Below the pieces are notes generated by a model, which was given only the letters and a program-made list of their open reading frames with translations, had not been told where the DNA came from and made no database searches. Made by a program: the position numbers and the translations under genes. 64,000 nucleotides of DNA from Sedimentimonas flavescens. GTDB lineage: Bacteria > Pseudomonadota > Alphaproteobacteria > Rhodobacterales > Rhodobacteraceae. The DNA lies in contig NZ_JAHVAI010000002.1 of NCBI RefSeq assembly GCF_019264375.1, positions 372,001 through 436,000 of the forward strand. The letters run 5' to 3'. Below are positions 17,764 to 28,353 of the stretch, one piece after another. The first letter of the stretch is position 1. Each line of letters begins with the position of its first letter.

Positions 17764-19097
17764 CCGGCCAGTTGGCGCGCAAGACGGTTCTGGGTCTCGA
17801 TCACGCGCGGCAGGTCGATGGTGGTGATCTGCCCGTCGCGCACCACCTGCCGCCCCTCGACAAACAGGTGTCGCACGCGCGGGGGCCCGGCCAGCAAAAG
17901 CGCCGCGACCGGATCCCAGGCCCCGGCGGCCTCCAGCCCCGAGACATCCCAGATCGCAATATCGGCGCGCTTGCCCACCTCAAGACTGCCGCAATCGGGC
18001 CGCCCAAGCACCTGCGCCCCGCCAAGGGTCGCAATCTCCAGCGCCTCGCGCGCGCTCATCGCGTCGGCCCCGTTCTGCACGCGCTGCAACAGCATCGCCT
18101 GCCGCGCCTCGGCAATCAGGTTCCCTGCGTCGTTCGAGGCCGACCCGTCCACCCCAAGCGCCACCTTCACGCCCGCATCCCGCATCGCGCGCACCGGCGC
18201 GATCCCTGACCCAAGCCGACAATTCGAGCAGGGGCAATGCGCCACGCCCGTGCGGCTGCGCGTAAACAGGTCGATCTCGGCGCTATCCAGCTTGACGCAA
18301 TGCGCGTGCCAGACATCCGCCCCGGTCCAGCCCAGATCCTCCGCATATTGGCCCGGACGGCAACCAAACTGCGCCAGCGAATAGGCGATATCCTCATCAT
18401 TCTCGGCCAGATGGGTGTGCAGCATCACGCCCTTGTCGCGCGCCAGATCGGCCGCATCCTTCATCAAGCCGCGCGATACGGAAAAGGGCGAGCATGGCGC
18501 CACCCCCACCCGGCACATCGAGCCCTCTGAAGCATCATGGAAGCTGTCGATCACTCGGATGCAGTCGTTCAGAATATCGGCCTCGCGCTCGACCAGACTG
18601 TCGGGCGGCAATCCCCCCGCGCTCTCGCCAATGCTCATCGCGCCGCGCGTGGGGTGAAAGCGTAGCCCGATCTCGCCCGCCGCATGGATCGTATCCTCCA
18701 GCCGCGCACCGTTCGGGTAAAGATAGAGGTGGTCCGAACTCAGCGTGCAGCCCGTTAGCGCCAGCTCCGCCAGACCGATCAGGGCCGAGACCCGGATCTC
18801 CTCGGGCCCCATCTTCGCCCATATCGGGTAAAGCGTCTTGAGCCAGCCAAAGAGCAGCGCATCCTGCCCGCCCGGCACCGCCCGCGTCAGCGTCTGGTAA
18901 AGATGGTGATGGGTATTCACCAACCCCGGCGTCACAACGCAGCCGCGCGCGAGCACCACCTCACCCGTGCTTGCCAGCCCCACACCCACGGCAGCGATCA
19001 CGCCGTCGCGGATCAGCACATCCGCCCCGGCCAACTCCCGTCGCGCGCCATCCATCGTCACAACGACCTCGGCACCCCGGATCAGAACCTCGCGCAT
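17760..19097 (-). CDS. 8-oxoguanine deaminase (ATZ/TRZ-like amidohydrolase)
   Basis: Amidohydrolase of 445 residues. VTPGLVNTHHHLYQTLTRAV (metal His pair), TLSSDHLYLYPNG, LHTHLAENDED and LGVDGSASNDAGN match the 8-oxoguanine deaminase group, which converts 8-oxoguanine to urate. The ATG at 19097 is preceded by CAAGGAGAAGGGCTG within leader element copy B. It is paired tail to tail with guaD, giving two related purine deaminases. Assignment within the ATZ/TRZ family is by recalled motif pattern, so isoguanine or another purine remains possible. Confidence 0.85.
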   Translation of the reverse strand: MREVLIRGAEVVVTMDGARRELAGADVLIRDGVIAAVGVGLASTGEVVLARGCVVTPGLVNTHHHLYQTLTRAVPGGQDALLFGWLKTLYPIWAKMGPEEIRVSALIGLAELALTGCTLSSDHLYLYPNGARLEDTIHAAGEIGLRFHPTRGAMSIGESAGGLPPDSLVEREADILNDCIRVIDSFHDASEGSMCRVGVAPCSPFSVSRGLMKDAADLARDKGVMLHTHLAENDEDIAYSLAQFGCRPGQYAEDLGWTGADVWHAHCVKLDSAEIDLFTRSRTGVAHCPCSNCRLGSGIAPVRAMRDAGVKVALGVDGSASNDAGNLIAEARQAMLLQRVQNGADAMSAREALEIATLGGAQVLGRPDCGSLEVGKRADIAIWDVSGLEAAGAWDPVAALLLAGPPRVRHLFVEGRQVVRDGQITTIDLPRVIETQNRLARQLAG

Positions 19098-19103
19098 CAC
19101 AGC

Positions 19104-19164
19104 CCTTCTCCTTGTCGAAATACCTCGGGGGTGAGGCCGCAAGGCCGAGGGGGCAGCGCCCCCT
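19104..19164 (-). repeat. Leader element, copy B
   Basis: The minus strand reads a GGGGGCGCTGCCCCC hairpin, a CGGCCTTGCGGCC hairpin, then CCCCCGAGGTATTTCGAC and AAGGAGAAGG into the 8-oxoguanine deaminase start. It shares the hairpin sequence and the GAGGTATTTCG core with copy A at 2961-3003. Confidence 0.6.
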
Positions 19165-19171
19165 GCCCCGC

Positions 19172-19993
19172 TCAGCCGTTCAACACCGCCATGGCAGCGG
19201 CGTGCAACTCGGCATTCGCCGCCGCCAGCACCTGACCGCCCGCCCAGGCAGGCCCGCCCTGCCAGTTGGTAACGATCCCGCCCGCCGCCTCGATCACAGC
19301 GATCGGCGCCTGCACATCGTAGGGTTGCAAACCGGCTTCGACCACCAGATCGATCTGACCTGCGGCAATCAGCGCATAGGCATAGCAATCCGTACCATAA
19401 CGGGTCAGCCGCACCTGCCGCGAAAGCTGCGCAAAGGCCGCGCCCTCCTCGGGCGTGCCGACCTCGGGGAAGGTCGAGAACAGCGTGGCCTGCGAAAGCG
19501 CGCGCGTCGCCCGCGCCTTCAACGCGCGCTCGCCCATCGGGCCGATGCTTTGCGCCAGCCCCAGACCGCCGATGAACCGCTCGCCGATATAGGGCTGGTC
19601 GATCACCCCCAGCAGCGGCGCACCAGGCGCACCCTCGCCCTCTTCGGCAAGCGCAATCAGCACCCCCCAGGTCGGCGTTCCCGACATATAGCCGCGCGTC
19701 CCGTCGATCGGATCAAGCACCCAGGTCAGGCCAGAACGCCCCCGCTCGATCCCGAATTCCTCGCCATAGATGCCGTCCTGCGGACGCCGCCGCACGAGGA
19801 TCTCGCGCATCGCAGCCTCGGCAGCACGGTCGGCCACGGTCACCGGATCGAAGCGCGCGACCTCCTTGTTTTCGGCATCCAGACCGCCATCGGCGCGGAA
19901 GTGGCGCAGCGTCTCAATCCGCGCAACATCCGCCAATTCCTGCGCAATTTCGATCACTTCGGCCTTTTCAGCCGCGCTCAGGACCTGGCTCAT
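19172..19993 (-). CDS. hisN: Histidinol-phosphatase, inositol-monophosphatase type
   Basis: A 273-residue member of the Mg2+-dependent IMPase superfamily. Metal-binding motifs are GEEFG (about residue 70) and WVLDPIDGTRGYMSGTPTWG; the later YDVQAPIAVIEAAGG matches W/YD-type motif 3. The DPIDGTRGY form is typical of HisN, which releases phosphate from histidinol phosphate, but sugar-phosphate specificity cannot be excluded. The start at 19993 fits the family length. Confidence 0.85.
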   Translation of the reverse strand: MSQVLSAAEKAEVIEIAQELADVARIETLRHFRADGGLDAENKEVARFDPVTVADRAAEAAMREILVRRRPQDGIYGEEFGIERGRSGLTWVLDPIDGTRGYMSGTPTWGVLIALAEEGEGAPGAPLLGVIDQPYIGERFIGGLGLAQSIGPMGERALKARATRALSQATLFSTFPEVGTPEEGAAFAQLSRQVRLTRYGTDCYAYALIAAGQIDLVVEAGLQPYDVQAPIAVIEAAGGIVTNWQGGPAWAGGQVLAAANAELHAAAMAVLNG

Positions 19994-20020
19994 CGCATCC
20001 TCCGGGTTCGGAAATGAATA

Positions 20021-20043
20021 AAGGGAGCGGTAACCGCCCCCTT
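20021..20043 (-). terminator. Intrinsic terminator of the XRE gene
   Basis: AAGGGAGCGGT and ACCGCCCCCTT pair with one mismatch; on the minus strand the hairpin is followed by TTTATTC. It lies 36 bp past the XRE gene stop and before hisN. Confidence 0.65.
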
Positions 20044-20078
20044 CATACGGGTCAAGCACCCGTCGATACTCGTAATGT

Positions 20079-20441
20079 TCAGGCCGCGTCCGAAAGCACC
20101 TTGGCCAGTTCGAACAGCCGACGCCGCTGCGCCTCGGGGATCGCGTAATAGGACCGCACGAGCGCCAGCGCCTCCTTGTCGGCAAGAATGTCGCCCGAGA
20201 CTTCGCGCGCCGGAGCGGAGTCGCCCGCCAGACCTTCGAAGAAGAAAGAAATCGGAACGTCAACCGCATCGGCGATATCCCAAAGACGCGAGGCCGAAAC
20301 CCGGTTCATGCCGGTTTCATATTTCTGGATCTGCTGAAACTTGATGCCGACCTTGTCGGCCAATTGTTGCTGCGTCATGCCGATCATCCAGCGACGATGA
20401 CGGATGCGCTTCCCCACGTGGACATCTACGGGATGTTTCAT
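20079..20441 (-). CDS. XRE-family transcriptional regulator
   Basis: Regulator of 120 residues with an N-terminal HTH (about residues 10-65; GMTQQQLADKVGIKFQQIQK, YETGMNRVSASRLWDIADA) and a short C-terminal helical region. It resembles the PhrR/PraR-type regulators common in alphaproteobacteria. The start at 20441 (MKHPVDVHVG) agrees with that family; the longer frame upstream is AT-poor noise. It has a long upstream region shared with the divergent quinone oxidoreductase. Confidence 0.9.
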   Translation of the reverse strand: MKHPVDVHVGKRIRHRRWMIGMTQQQLADKVGIKFQQIQKYETGMNRVSASRLWDIADAVDVPISFFFEGLAGDSAPAREVSGDILADKEALALVRSYYAIPEAQRRRLFELAKVLSDAA

Positions 20442-20796
20442 AAAAATCGTCCTCAAACCACCAACTGCGGTCAAGCTAACACGCGCATGACGGGAATTTT
20501 TGTTCGAAATGCACCAACCTATCCAAAAAGACAGGTCGCGCGGCGACCGACCCGCGCGCAAATCGGCAAAAAGCGGAAAAACTCCCCTCCGCGACCAGAG
20601 CGAGACTGTCCAAAAGGACACTCGCGCCCTGCGTGTGTCGCATTCTGCACCAAATTTCGCGAATCAGATACACCTTCCGGGCGAAAAATTAGCGTTATGG
20701 TTGATTTGAGCTTTCCGCTCTCTATCGGGCTGGTCCGTGGCCGGACGAGCCGCTAATGTCGCCGCCGAACGGACCACCGACCCTACAGGAGCCCCG
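20442..20796. other. 355-bp divergent intergenic region
   Basis: No gene was found. The stretch is richer in A/T than its surroundings and separates the XRE regulator from the quinone oxidoreductase. Short palindromes are visible: GGTCGC-GCG-GCGACC (20534-20548) and TGTCC-AAAA-GGACA (about 20607-20620). Either could be a regulator site; none matches an operator I know. Confidence 0.5.
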
Positions 20797-21756
20797 ATGC
20801 GCGCCTATCAGCTTACCACCATTGGGAGCACTCCCGCCCTCGTCGATCTGCCGCTGCCCGCGCCCGGACCCGGCGAGGTGCAGGTGCGCATTGCCGCCTG
20901 CGGGCTGAACTTCGCTGATCTGCTGATGACCGAGGGCAAGTATCAGGACACGCCCGAGGCGCCCTTTGTCATGGGCATGGAACTCGCGGGCACGGTCGTC
21001 GCCGCCGGGCCGGGCACCTCGACCCCGGTCGGCACGCGAGTGGCGGTCTTCTCGGGTCAGGGCGGGCTGGCCGAGGCGGGCAACTTCGCCGAGGCGCGCT
21101 GCACCCCCCTTCCCGACGCGATGGGCTTTGACGAGGCAGCGGCCTTCCAGATTGCCTATGGCACCTCGCATGTGGCGCTTGGGCCGCGCGGCCGGCTGGC
21201 TGCGGGTGAAACTCTGGTGGTTCTGGGTGCCGCTGGCGGCGTTGGGCTGACGGCGGTCGAGATCGGCAAGCGGATGGGTGCGCGCGTGATCGCCTGCGCG
21301 CGCGGCGCCGACAAGCTGGAGGTTGCGCGCAAGGCGGGCGCCGATGTGCTGATCGACAGCGAGACGCCCGACCTCAAGGCCGCGCTGAAGGCCGCAGGCG
21401 GGGCGGATGTGGTCTATGACGCGATTGGTGGCGAGGCCGGTGAGGCCGCGTTTGGCGCGCTCAAGCCCGGCGGGCGCTATCTGGTGATCGGCTTTGCCGG
21501 CGGCAGCCAACCGAAGCTGCGGCTCAACCATGCGTTGGTCAAGAACCTCGAAATCCACGGGCTTTACTGGGGCGGCTATCTCAAGACCGACCCCGCCGTG
21601 CTGACCGGCTCGATGCGCACGCTGTTTGGCTGGTTTGCCGAGGGCGGATTGCGCCCCCATATCTCGGCTCGGCTGCCGCTGGAGCGCACCGCCGAGGCGC
21701 TGGAGATGTTGCGCTCGCGGCGTTCGACCGGCAAGGTCGTGGTCACGATGGAGTGA
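20797..21756 (+). CDS. NADPH:quinone oxidoreductase (zinc-free MDR family)
   Basis: Medium-chain reductase of 319 residues. The N-terminal GroES-like half contains FVMGMELAGTVVAAG; the NADPH-binding Rossmann core is LGAAGGVGLTAVEIGKRMGA (about residues 145-165). The Cys/His ligands of zinc-type alcohol dehydrogenases are not apparent, which fits the QOR subgroup. The ATG at 20797 follows ACAGGAG. Acyl-CoA-type reductase activity is an alternative. Confidence 0.88.
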   Translation: MRAYQLTTIGSTPALVDLPLPAPGPGEVQVRIAACGLNFADLLMTEGKYQDTPEAPFVMGMELAGTVVAAGPGTSTPVGTRVAVFSGQGGLAEAGNFAEARCTPLPDAMGFDEAAAFQIAYGTSHVALGPRGRLAAGETLVVLGAAGGVGLTAVEIGKRMGARVIACARGADKLEVARKAGADVLIDSETPDLKAALKAAGGADVVYDAIGGEAGEAAFGALKPGGRYLVIGFAGGSQPKLRLNHALVKNLEIHGLYWGGYLKTDPAVLTGSMRTLFGWFAEGGLRPHISARLPLERTAEALEMLRSRRSTGKVVVTME

Positions 21757-21861
21757 GACCGATTTTCGGGGTGCAAGTTCTTGAAAGCCAAGCGCGGCGC
21801 CCCAATATTCGAACGGAAAGCGGCGCCAGGGCGCTGCAAAGGGACATGCACGGAGGTATGA

Positions 21862-22635
21862 ATGGCTGAGTTCCAAACCATGCGCGCTGGCGCCGGAACG
21901 CGCGCTCAACTGATCGACGAGGGTCTGCGCGCCCATATGAACAAGGTCTATGGCCTGATGTCGGTGGGTATGCTGATCACCGGCGCGGTGGCCTGGATGC
22001 TGGCCAGCATGGCGATGACGACCGATCCCTCGGCCGCCGCGATGCAGATTGGCGCGTCGAAATACCTGACCTCGTTCGGGGTCACGCTTTACACCACGCC
22101 GCTCAAATGGGTGCTGATGTTCGCGCCGCTGATCGTGGTTTTCGCCTTCTCGGCGACGCTGCACAAGATGCAGACCTCGACGGCGCAACTGGTGTTCTGG
22201 GGCTATGCCGCGCTGATGGGCGCGTCGCTGTCGTCGATCTTCGTCGTCTTCACCGGCATGTCGATTGCGCAGACTTTCCTCGTGACCGCCATCGCCTTCG
22301 CGAGCCTGTCGCTTTACGGCTACACGACCAAGCGTAACCTGTCGGCCTTCGGCTCGTTCCTGATGATGGGTCTGGTGGGCCTGATCGTTGCCTCGATCGT
22401 GAACATCTTCCTCGCCTCGTCGGCGCTGCAATTCGCGATCTCGGTGATCGGCGTGCTGCTGTTCTCGGGCCTCACCGCCTATGACACGCAGAACATCAAG
22501 AACACCTATCTGCAGATGGCGGAGTCGAACAGCGACTTCCTGGGCAAGGCCGCGATCCTGGGTGCGCTGCAGCTCTATCTCGACTTCATCAACCTGTTCA
22601 TGTTCCTGCTCCAGTTCCTCGGCAATCGCGAGTAA
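21862..22635 (+). CDS. Bax inhibitor-1/YccA-family membrane protein
   Basis: Inner-membrane protein of 257 residues with seven hydrophobic segments. The BI-1 features are present: MNKVYGLMSVGMLITGAVAW, then the C-terminal SGLTAYDTQNIKN and FINLFMFLLQFLGNRE. E. coli YccA modulates the FtsH protease; other relatives act as Ca2+ leak channels. The start follows ACGGAGGTATGA. A strong terminator follows. Confidence 0.93.
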   Translation: MAEFQTMRAGAGTRAQLIDEGLRAHMNKVYGLMSVGMLITGAVAWMLASMAMTTDPSAAAMQIGASKYLTSFGVTLYTTPLKWVLMFAPLIVVFAFSATLHKMQTSTAQLVFWGYAALMGASLSSIFVVFTGMSIAQTFLVTAIAFASLSLYGYTTKRNLSAFGSFLMMGLVGLIVASIVNIFLASSALQFAISVIGVLLFSGLTAYDTQNIKNTYLQMAESNSDFLGKAAILGALQLYLDFINLFMFLLQFLGNRE

Positions 22636-22660
22636 CCAGACAGAGCGACCTGACAAGGAA

Positions 22661-22689
22661 AAGCCCCGCGCATCGCGCGGGGCTTTTTC
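22661..22689 (+). terminator. Intrinsic terminator of the Bax inhibitor-like gene
   Basis: AAGCCCCGCGC-ATC-GCGCGGGGCTT is a perfect 11-bp stem followed by a T-run, 26 bp past the stop. Confidence 0.92.
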
Positions 22690-22692
22690 GTT

Positions 22693-22761
22693 GCGCCCCA
22701 ATTGCGGGGCGCCCGGGGGCGCGGGGGGCGCCGGGGCGGATGCCCCGGCGCCCCCCGCGCC
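22693..22761. repeat. Two stacked GC hairpins abutting the gap stop codon
   Basis: GCGCCCC-N6-GGGGCGC (22693-22712) is followed by a perfect 20-bp inverted repeat with a GGAT loop. Its arms are GGCGCGGGGGGCGCCGGGGC at 22718-22737 and its complement at 22742-22761. The second hairpin touches the last base of the gap gene. It may end or protect gap mRNA; there is no T-run after it on the minus strand. Confidence 0.85.
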
Positions 22762-23763
22762 TCACCCCTCGGCCATCAGGCAGGCCACATCGAGCATCCG
22801 GTTCGAGAAGCCCCATTCATTGTCATACCAGCCGAAGACGCGCAGCATCCCGCCCTCGGTCACCCGGGTCTCGGGGCAGGCCATGATCACGCTTTCGCGG
22901 CGCGCGCGCAGATCGGTGGAGACCAGCGCCTGATCGGTGGCACCGATCACCCCATCGCCAGCAGCCTCGGCGCGGAAGATTGCGTTGACCTGCTCCGCCG
23001 TCACCGGCACGCGGGTCATCACCGCCAGATCGACCGCCGAGACGCTCGCGGTCGGCACCCGCACCGCCTGGGCGATGATACGCCCGGCGAGTTCGGGCAA
23101 CACTCCATCCAGCAACCGCCCCGCCGAGGTCGTCGTGGGCACCATCGACAGTGCCGCCGCGCGCGAGCGCGCGAAATCCGCGGCGGGCGCATCGACCGTC
23201 GGCTGCGAGCCGGTATAACAGTGGATCGTCGTCATCGACCCGGTCACCACTCCCCATCGGTCATCGAGCAGCCGGATCAGCGGCGCCAGCGCATTCGTTG
23301 TGCAGCTTGCGTTCGACACGATGCGCTGCGCATCAAGCCCTTCCTCGTTGGCGCCAAGCACCACGGTGAACTCGGCCGCCTGCGACGGCCCCGAGATCAG
23401 CACACGTCCCGCCCCGGCAGCCAGCCCCTGCCCTGCCACATCCGCCCGATCCGCGCGCCCGGTGCATTCCAGAACCAGATCCACGCCCGAGAGGTCGAGC
23501 TGCCCCAGATCGTCAACCCGGTGCAGCGCGATGCGCTGCCCGTCGATCACCAGCGCACCCGGCGCTTGCGCGACCGAGCCGCGCCAGGGCCCGAAGACAC
23601 TGTCGTATTCGAACAGGTAGGCGCACATCTCGGGCGCGGCGATATCGTTGATGCCCACGACCTCCAGCCCCGGCCAGCGCACGCCGCCGCGCGCGCGCTC
23701 CAGCATCAGCGCGCGCAGAACCGAGCGCCCGATCCGACCGAACCCGTTGATGAATATGCGCAT
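22762..23763 (-). CDS. gap: Type I glyceraldehyde-3-phosphate dehydrogenase
   Basis: A 333-residue NAD(P)-dependent GAPDH. The N-terminal FINGFGRIGRSVLRA binds the cofactor, the catalytic Cys is residue 154 in SNASCTTN, and the C-terminal FGWYDNEWGFSNR is diagnostic. The usual second Cys of CTTNC is Ala here. Context is a single gene without other glycolytic genes, so a paralogue used in gluconeogenesis or an erythrose-4-phosphate dehydrogenase variant is possible. It is convergent with the Bax inhibitor-like gene. Confidence 0.9.
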   Translation of the reverse strand: MRIFINGFGRIGRSVLRALMLERARGGVRWPGLEVVGINDIAAPEMCAYLFEYDSVFGPWRGSVAQAPGALVIDGQRIALHRVDDLGQLDLSGVDLVLECTGRADRADVAGQGLAAGAGRVLISGPSQAAEFTVVLGANEEGLDAQRIVSNASCTTNALAPLIRLLDDRWGVVTGSMTTIHCYTGSQPTVDAPAADFARSRAAALSMVPTTTSAGRLLDGVLPELAGRIIAQAVRVPTASVSAVDLAVMTRVPVTAEQVNAIFRAEAAGDGVIGATDQALVSTDLRARRESVIMACPETRVTEGGMLRVFGWYDNEWGFSNRMLDVACLMAEG

Positions 23764-23891
23764 GACCGACTCCCGCAGCGCCTCCCTGTCTCTTGTTTAG
23801 GACGCCGCGCGCGGGGCCGAAAGCCCACGATTGACATGGATACAATCGCGGAGGCCAAGACAGCCCCAATACTCAAGCTCGGGAAGTTGTC

Positions 23892-23968
23892 TGGCGGCCC
23901 CTGAAGGATTCGAACCCTCGGCCGTCCGCTTAGAAGGCGGATGCTCTATCCAGCTGAGCTAAGGGGCC
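23892..23968 (-). tRNA. tRNA-Arg (anticodon TCT)
   Basis: The minus strand folds as a cloverleaf: acceptor GGCCCCT/AGGGGCC, D-arm GCTC...GAGC, anticodon stem TCCGC/GCGGA with loop CTTCTAA (anticodon TCT, reading AGA), and T-arm GAGGG-TTCGAAT-CCTTC. The discriminator is G and the CCA end is encoded (23892-23894). It reads a codon that is rare in this high-GC genome. Confidence 0.95.
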
Positions 23969-24020
23969 GCTGGCATCCCTTTTGCGGCATTGGGCGCGCG
24001 CGTGCAAGCCCCGCAAGACC

Positions 24021-24479
24021 TCAGACGGCAAGTGTCATGAAGACCGAATTCGGGTCAGGTCCGTAACCCTCGAAGGGGCCGCATTCGACAAATCCGGCGG
24101 TCAGGTAGAGCGCCCGCGCGGCCTCGAACGAGGGCTGCGCGCCGGTCTCGAGGCTGAGGCGCGAATAACCCGCAGCCTGCGCCTCGGTGATCAGATGCGC
24201 CAGCATCATGCGCGCCAGCCCGCGTCCGCGCAACTCCATCAGCACATGCATGGATTTGATCTCGGCATGGCCCGGATCGATGCGCTTGAAGGCGCCCATG
24301 CCCACGGCGCGCCCCTCTTCGCGCATCACGAAGAAGGTGATGCCGGGGGCAGCCAGCGCATCGGGGGGTAGCATGTGGATCGACTCGGGCGGGGTGTCGG
24401 CATGCATGGCCGCGTGGTGGCGCGCATGTAGCAGGGCCAGATCCTCCTGCACGGGATGTTCGAGAGTGATCGTGATCAT
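24021..24479 (-). CDS. GNAT-family N-acetyltransferase
   Basis: A 152-residue acetyl-CoA-dependent acyltransferase. The binding motif is LMELRGRGLARMMLAHLITEA-like, with the pyrophosphate loop RGRGLA preceded by the strand AEIKSMHV. The C-terminal region has LETGAQPSFEAARALYLTAG and GFVECGPF. The arrangement suggests a YafP/PhnO-like small-molecule acetyltransferase, but the substrate is unknown. It is a single gene between the tRNA and katG. Confidence 0.88.
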   Translation of the reverse strand: MITITLEHPVQEDLALLHARHHAAMHADTPPESIHMLPPDALAAPGITFFVMREEGRAVGMGAFKRIDPGHAEIKSMHVLMELRGRGLARMMLAHLITEAQAAGYSRLSLETGAQPSFEAARALYLTAGFVECGPFEGYGPDPNSVFMTLAV

Positions 24480-24587
24480 GGTCTGCTCCTTGCGGCCGTG
24501 CCGGTCTGTCCGGCAGCAGTATTACCCGCGCCCAAGGCACTTGGACAGGGCCGCGCAAAGATGTGACCGGGCGGAGAAAATGGCAAC

Positions 24588-24613
24588 GGCGCCCCGGCGA
24601 AAACCGGGGCGCC
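24588..24613. terminator. Hairpin downstream of katG
   Basis: GGCGCCCCGG-CGAAAA-CCGGGGCGCC is a perfect 10-bp stem 23 bp beyond the katG stop. On the minus strand the following bases include ATTTTC but no immediate T-run, so terminator strength is uncertain. Confidence 0.65.
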
Positions 24614-24636
24614 GCAGTCGTTTTTCAGAGCCTCGC

Positions 24637-26988
<2,352 letters not shown>

Positions 26989-27087
26989 TCAAGCAGGCGC
27001 AGCGGGCGCGGCCTGCACAGGGGGCTTGGCATGGGTTCGTTCTCCTCTCAGCTTCATATCGTTTAGCAACTCCGCGCCATAGGAAAA

Positions 27088-27135
27088 AATCGTAAATATT
27101 GATCGCTTCAATAAGATAGCCTGATATTAACGATT
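27088..27135. promoter_or_regulatory. Inverted repeat in the katG/RND promoter region
   Basis: AATCGTAAATAT and ATATTAACGATT are 12-bp arms with one mismatch separated by 24 bp. Between them lies ATTGA-N5-TCAAT (27098-27112). This is the most AT-rich part of the region and a plausible operator for katG, the efflux operon or both; the regulator is unknown. Confidence 0.45.
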
Positions 27136-27294
27136 TGCGTGGAAAGCTCATTTGCCGCAGTTACAACTCGGAGGTGAAATGCCACCCTTCCCCGGCTCAG
27201 CCTAGGGTAACGCCACGGAATCCGGGGATGGTGTTGTTTCCCGCCTCGATTTCAGAACATTGTGGCGCAGCCTGCTGGGCGACATGGTGCCGAT

Positions 27295-28353
27295 ATGCGT
27301 TTTGTTAGATCATTTTTCCTGATGGCCGTGCTCATCCCCGTCTCCCCGGCGGGGGCTGACGTGCCCCTCTCCGTCCAGACCGTGATCGCACAAGAGCGCG
27401 TCACCGCGATGACGGTTGAACTGTCGGGCTCTGTCGAGGCGGCCGAGGCCGTGCCGATGGGCTTCCGCAGCGGTGGCCGGATCACCGAGATCGTCGCCGA
27501 CATGGGCGATCAGGTGCTGCAAGGTCAGATCCTGGCGCGGCTGGATGACACGCAGGCCAAGGCCGCCGAGGCCGTAGCCGAGGCGCAGTTCGCCGCTGCC
27601 GAGGCGGTATTGCTTCAGGCCCGGCAGGCGCAGGAACGCATCGCCGCCCTGACCGAGCGCGGGGCCGCGACGCAGGCCGCGCTCGACTCCGCCACGCAAA
27701 CGCTGCTTGCGGCGCAATCGGGCCGCGATCAGGCCGAGGCACAGTTGAACAAGGCACGTCAGGCAAGCCGCGACACCGTCATCCGCTCGCCTGCGGCGGG
27801 CATCGTGATCTCGCGCACCGCCGAACCCGCGCAGATCGTGGGCGCCACGCAGACCGTGCTGACGATCGCCAGCGACGGCGCCGGAGAGGCCGTGTTCCAC
27901 GCCCCCGACTTTGCCGAGATCGACGATCTTCTGGGTCAACAGATCGAGCTGCGCATCCTTGACGGCAGCGACCGCAGGCTTGCGGCGACGATCTCTGAGA
28001 TCTCGCCGATGATCTTCGGGCAATCGGGGACCATCATGGTCAAGGCCCGGTTCGACACTCCCGCCGGTGGCGCCAGCCTTGGGGCCGCGGTGGCAAGCGA
28101 GGTCTCCTTCGCCATGCCCGCAACCATCGGCGTTCCTGCGGGCGCACTGATGCGTGCCGAAGGCGGGCCGGCGGTCTGGGTCGTCGATCCGGCGACGCGG
28201 CAGGTCGCGCTTGTGCCGGTCAAGATCGACCATTTCACCGATCGCTCGGTCGAGCTGTCAGAGGGGTTGGCGGCGGGCGCCGAGGTCGTGACCTCGGGCG
28301 CGCAGCTGCTGTACCCGGGGCGCGTTGTGACCAGCGCCGGAGGCAAACCATGA
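27295..28353 (+). CDS. RND efflux periplasmic adaptor, first of two
   Basis: Membrane-fusion protein of 352 residues with a signal peptide (cleavage about residue 21, PVSPAGA). The lipoyl-like motif GDQVLQGQILARLDD is followed by an Ala-rich helical hairpin (about residues 80-160) and a beta-barrel. It links an inner-membrane RND pump to an outer-membrane channel. The ATG at 27295 is chosen because it yields the signal peptide. The stop overlaps the second adaptor (ATGA). Confidence 0.88.
   Translation: MRFVRSFFLMAVLIPVSPAGADVPLSVQTVIAQERVTAMTVELSGSVEAAEAVPMGFRSGGRITEIVADMGDQVLQGQILARLDDTQAKAAEAVAEAQFAAAEAVLLQARQAQERIAALTERGAATQAALDSATQTLLAAQSGRDQAEAQLNKARQASRDTVIRSPAAGIVISRTAEPAQIVGATQTVLTIASDGAGEAVFHAPDFAEIDDLLGQQIELRILDGSDRRLAATISEISPMIFGQSGTIMVKARFDTPAGGASLGAAVASEVSFAMPATIGVPAGALMRAEGGPAVWVVDPATRQVALVPVKIDHFTDRSVELSEGLAAGAEVVTSGAQLLYPGRVVTSAGGKP

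Noticed and set aside
20722-22701. 659-codon minus-strand frame over the quinone oxidoreductase and Bax inhibitor-like genes
   Set aside because: It spans two clear plus-strand genes and their intergenic gap; shadow frame only.
27040-27140. OxyR binding site for katG
   Set aside because: Isolated ATAG motifs occur, but the four-box ATAG/CTAT spacing could not be aligned, so only the palindromes are reported.
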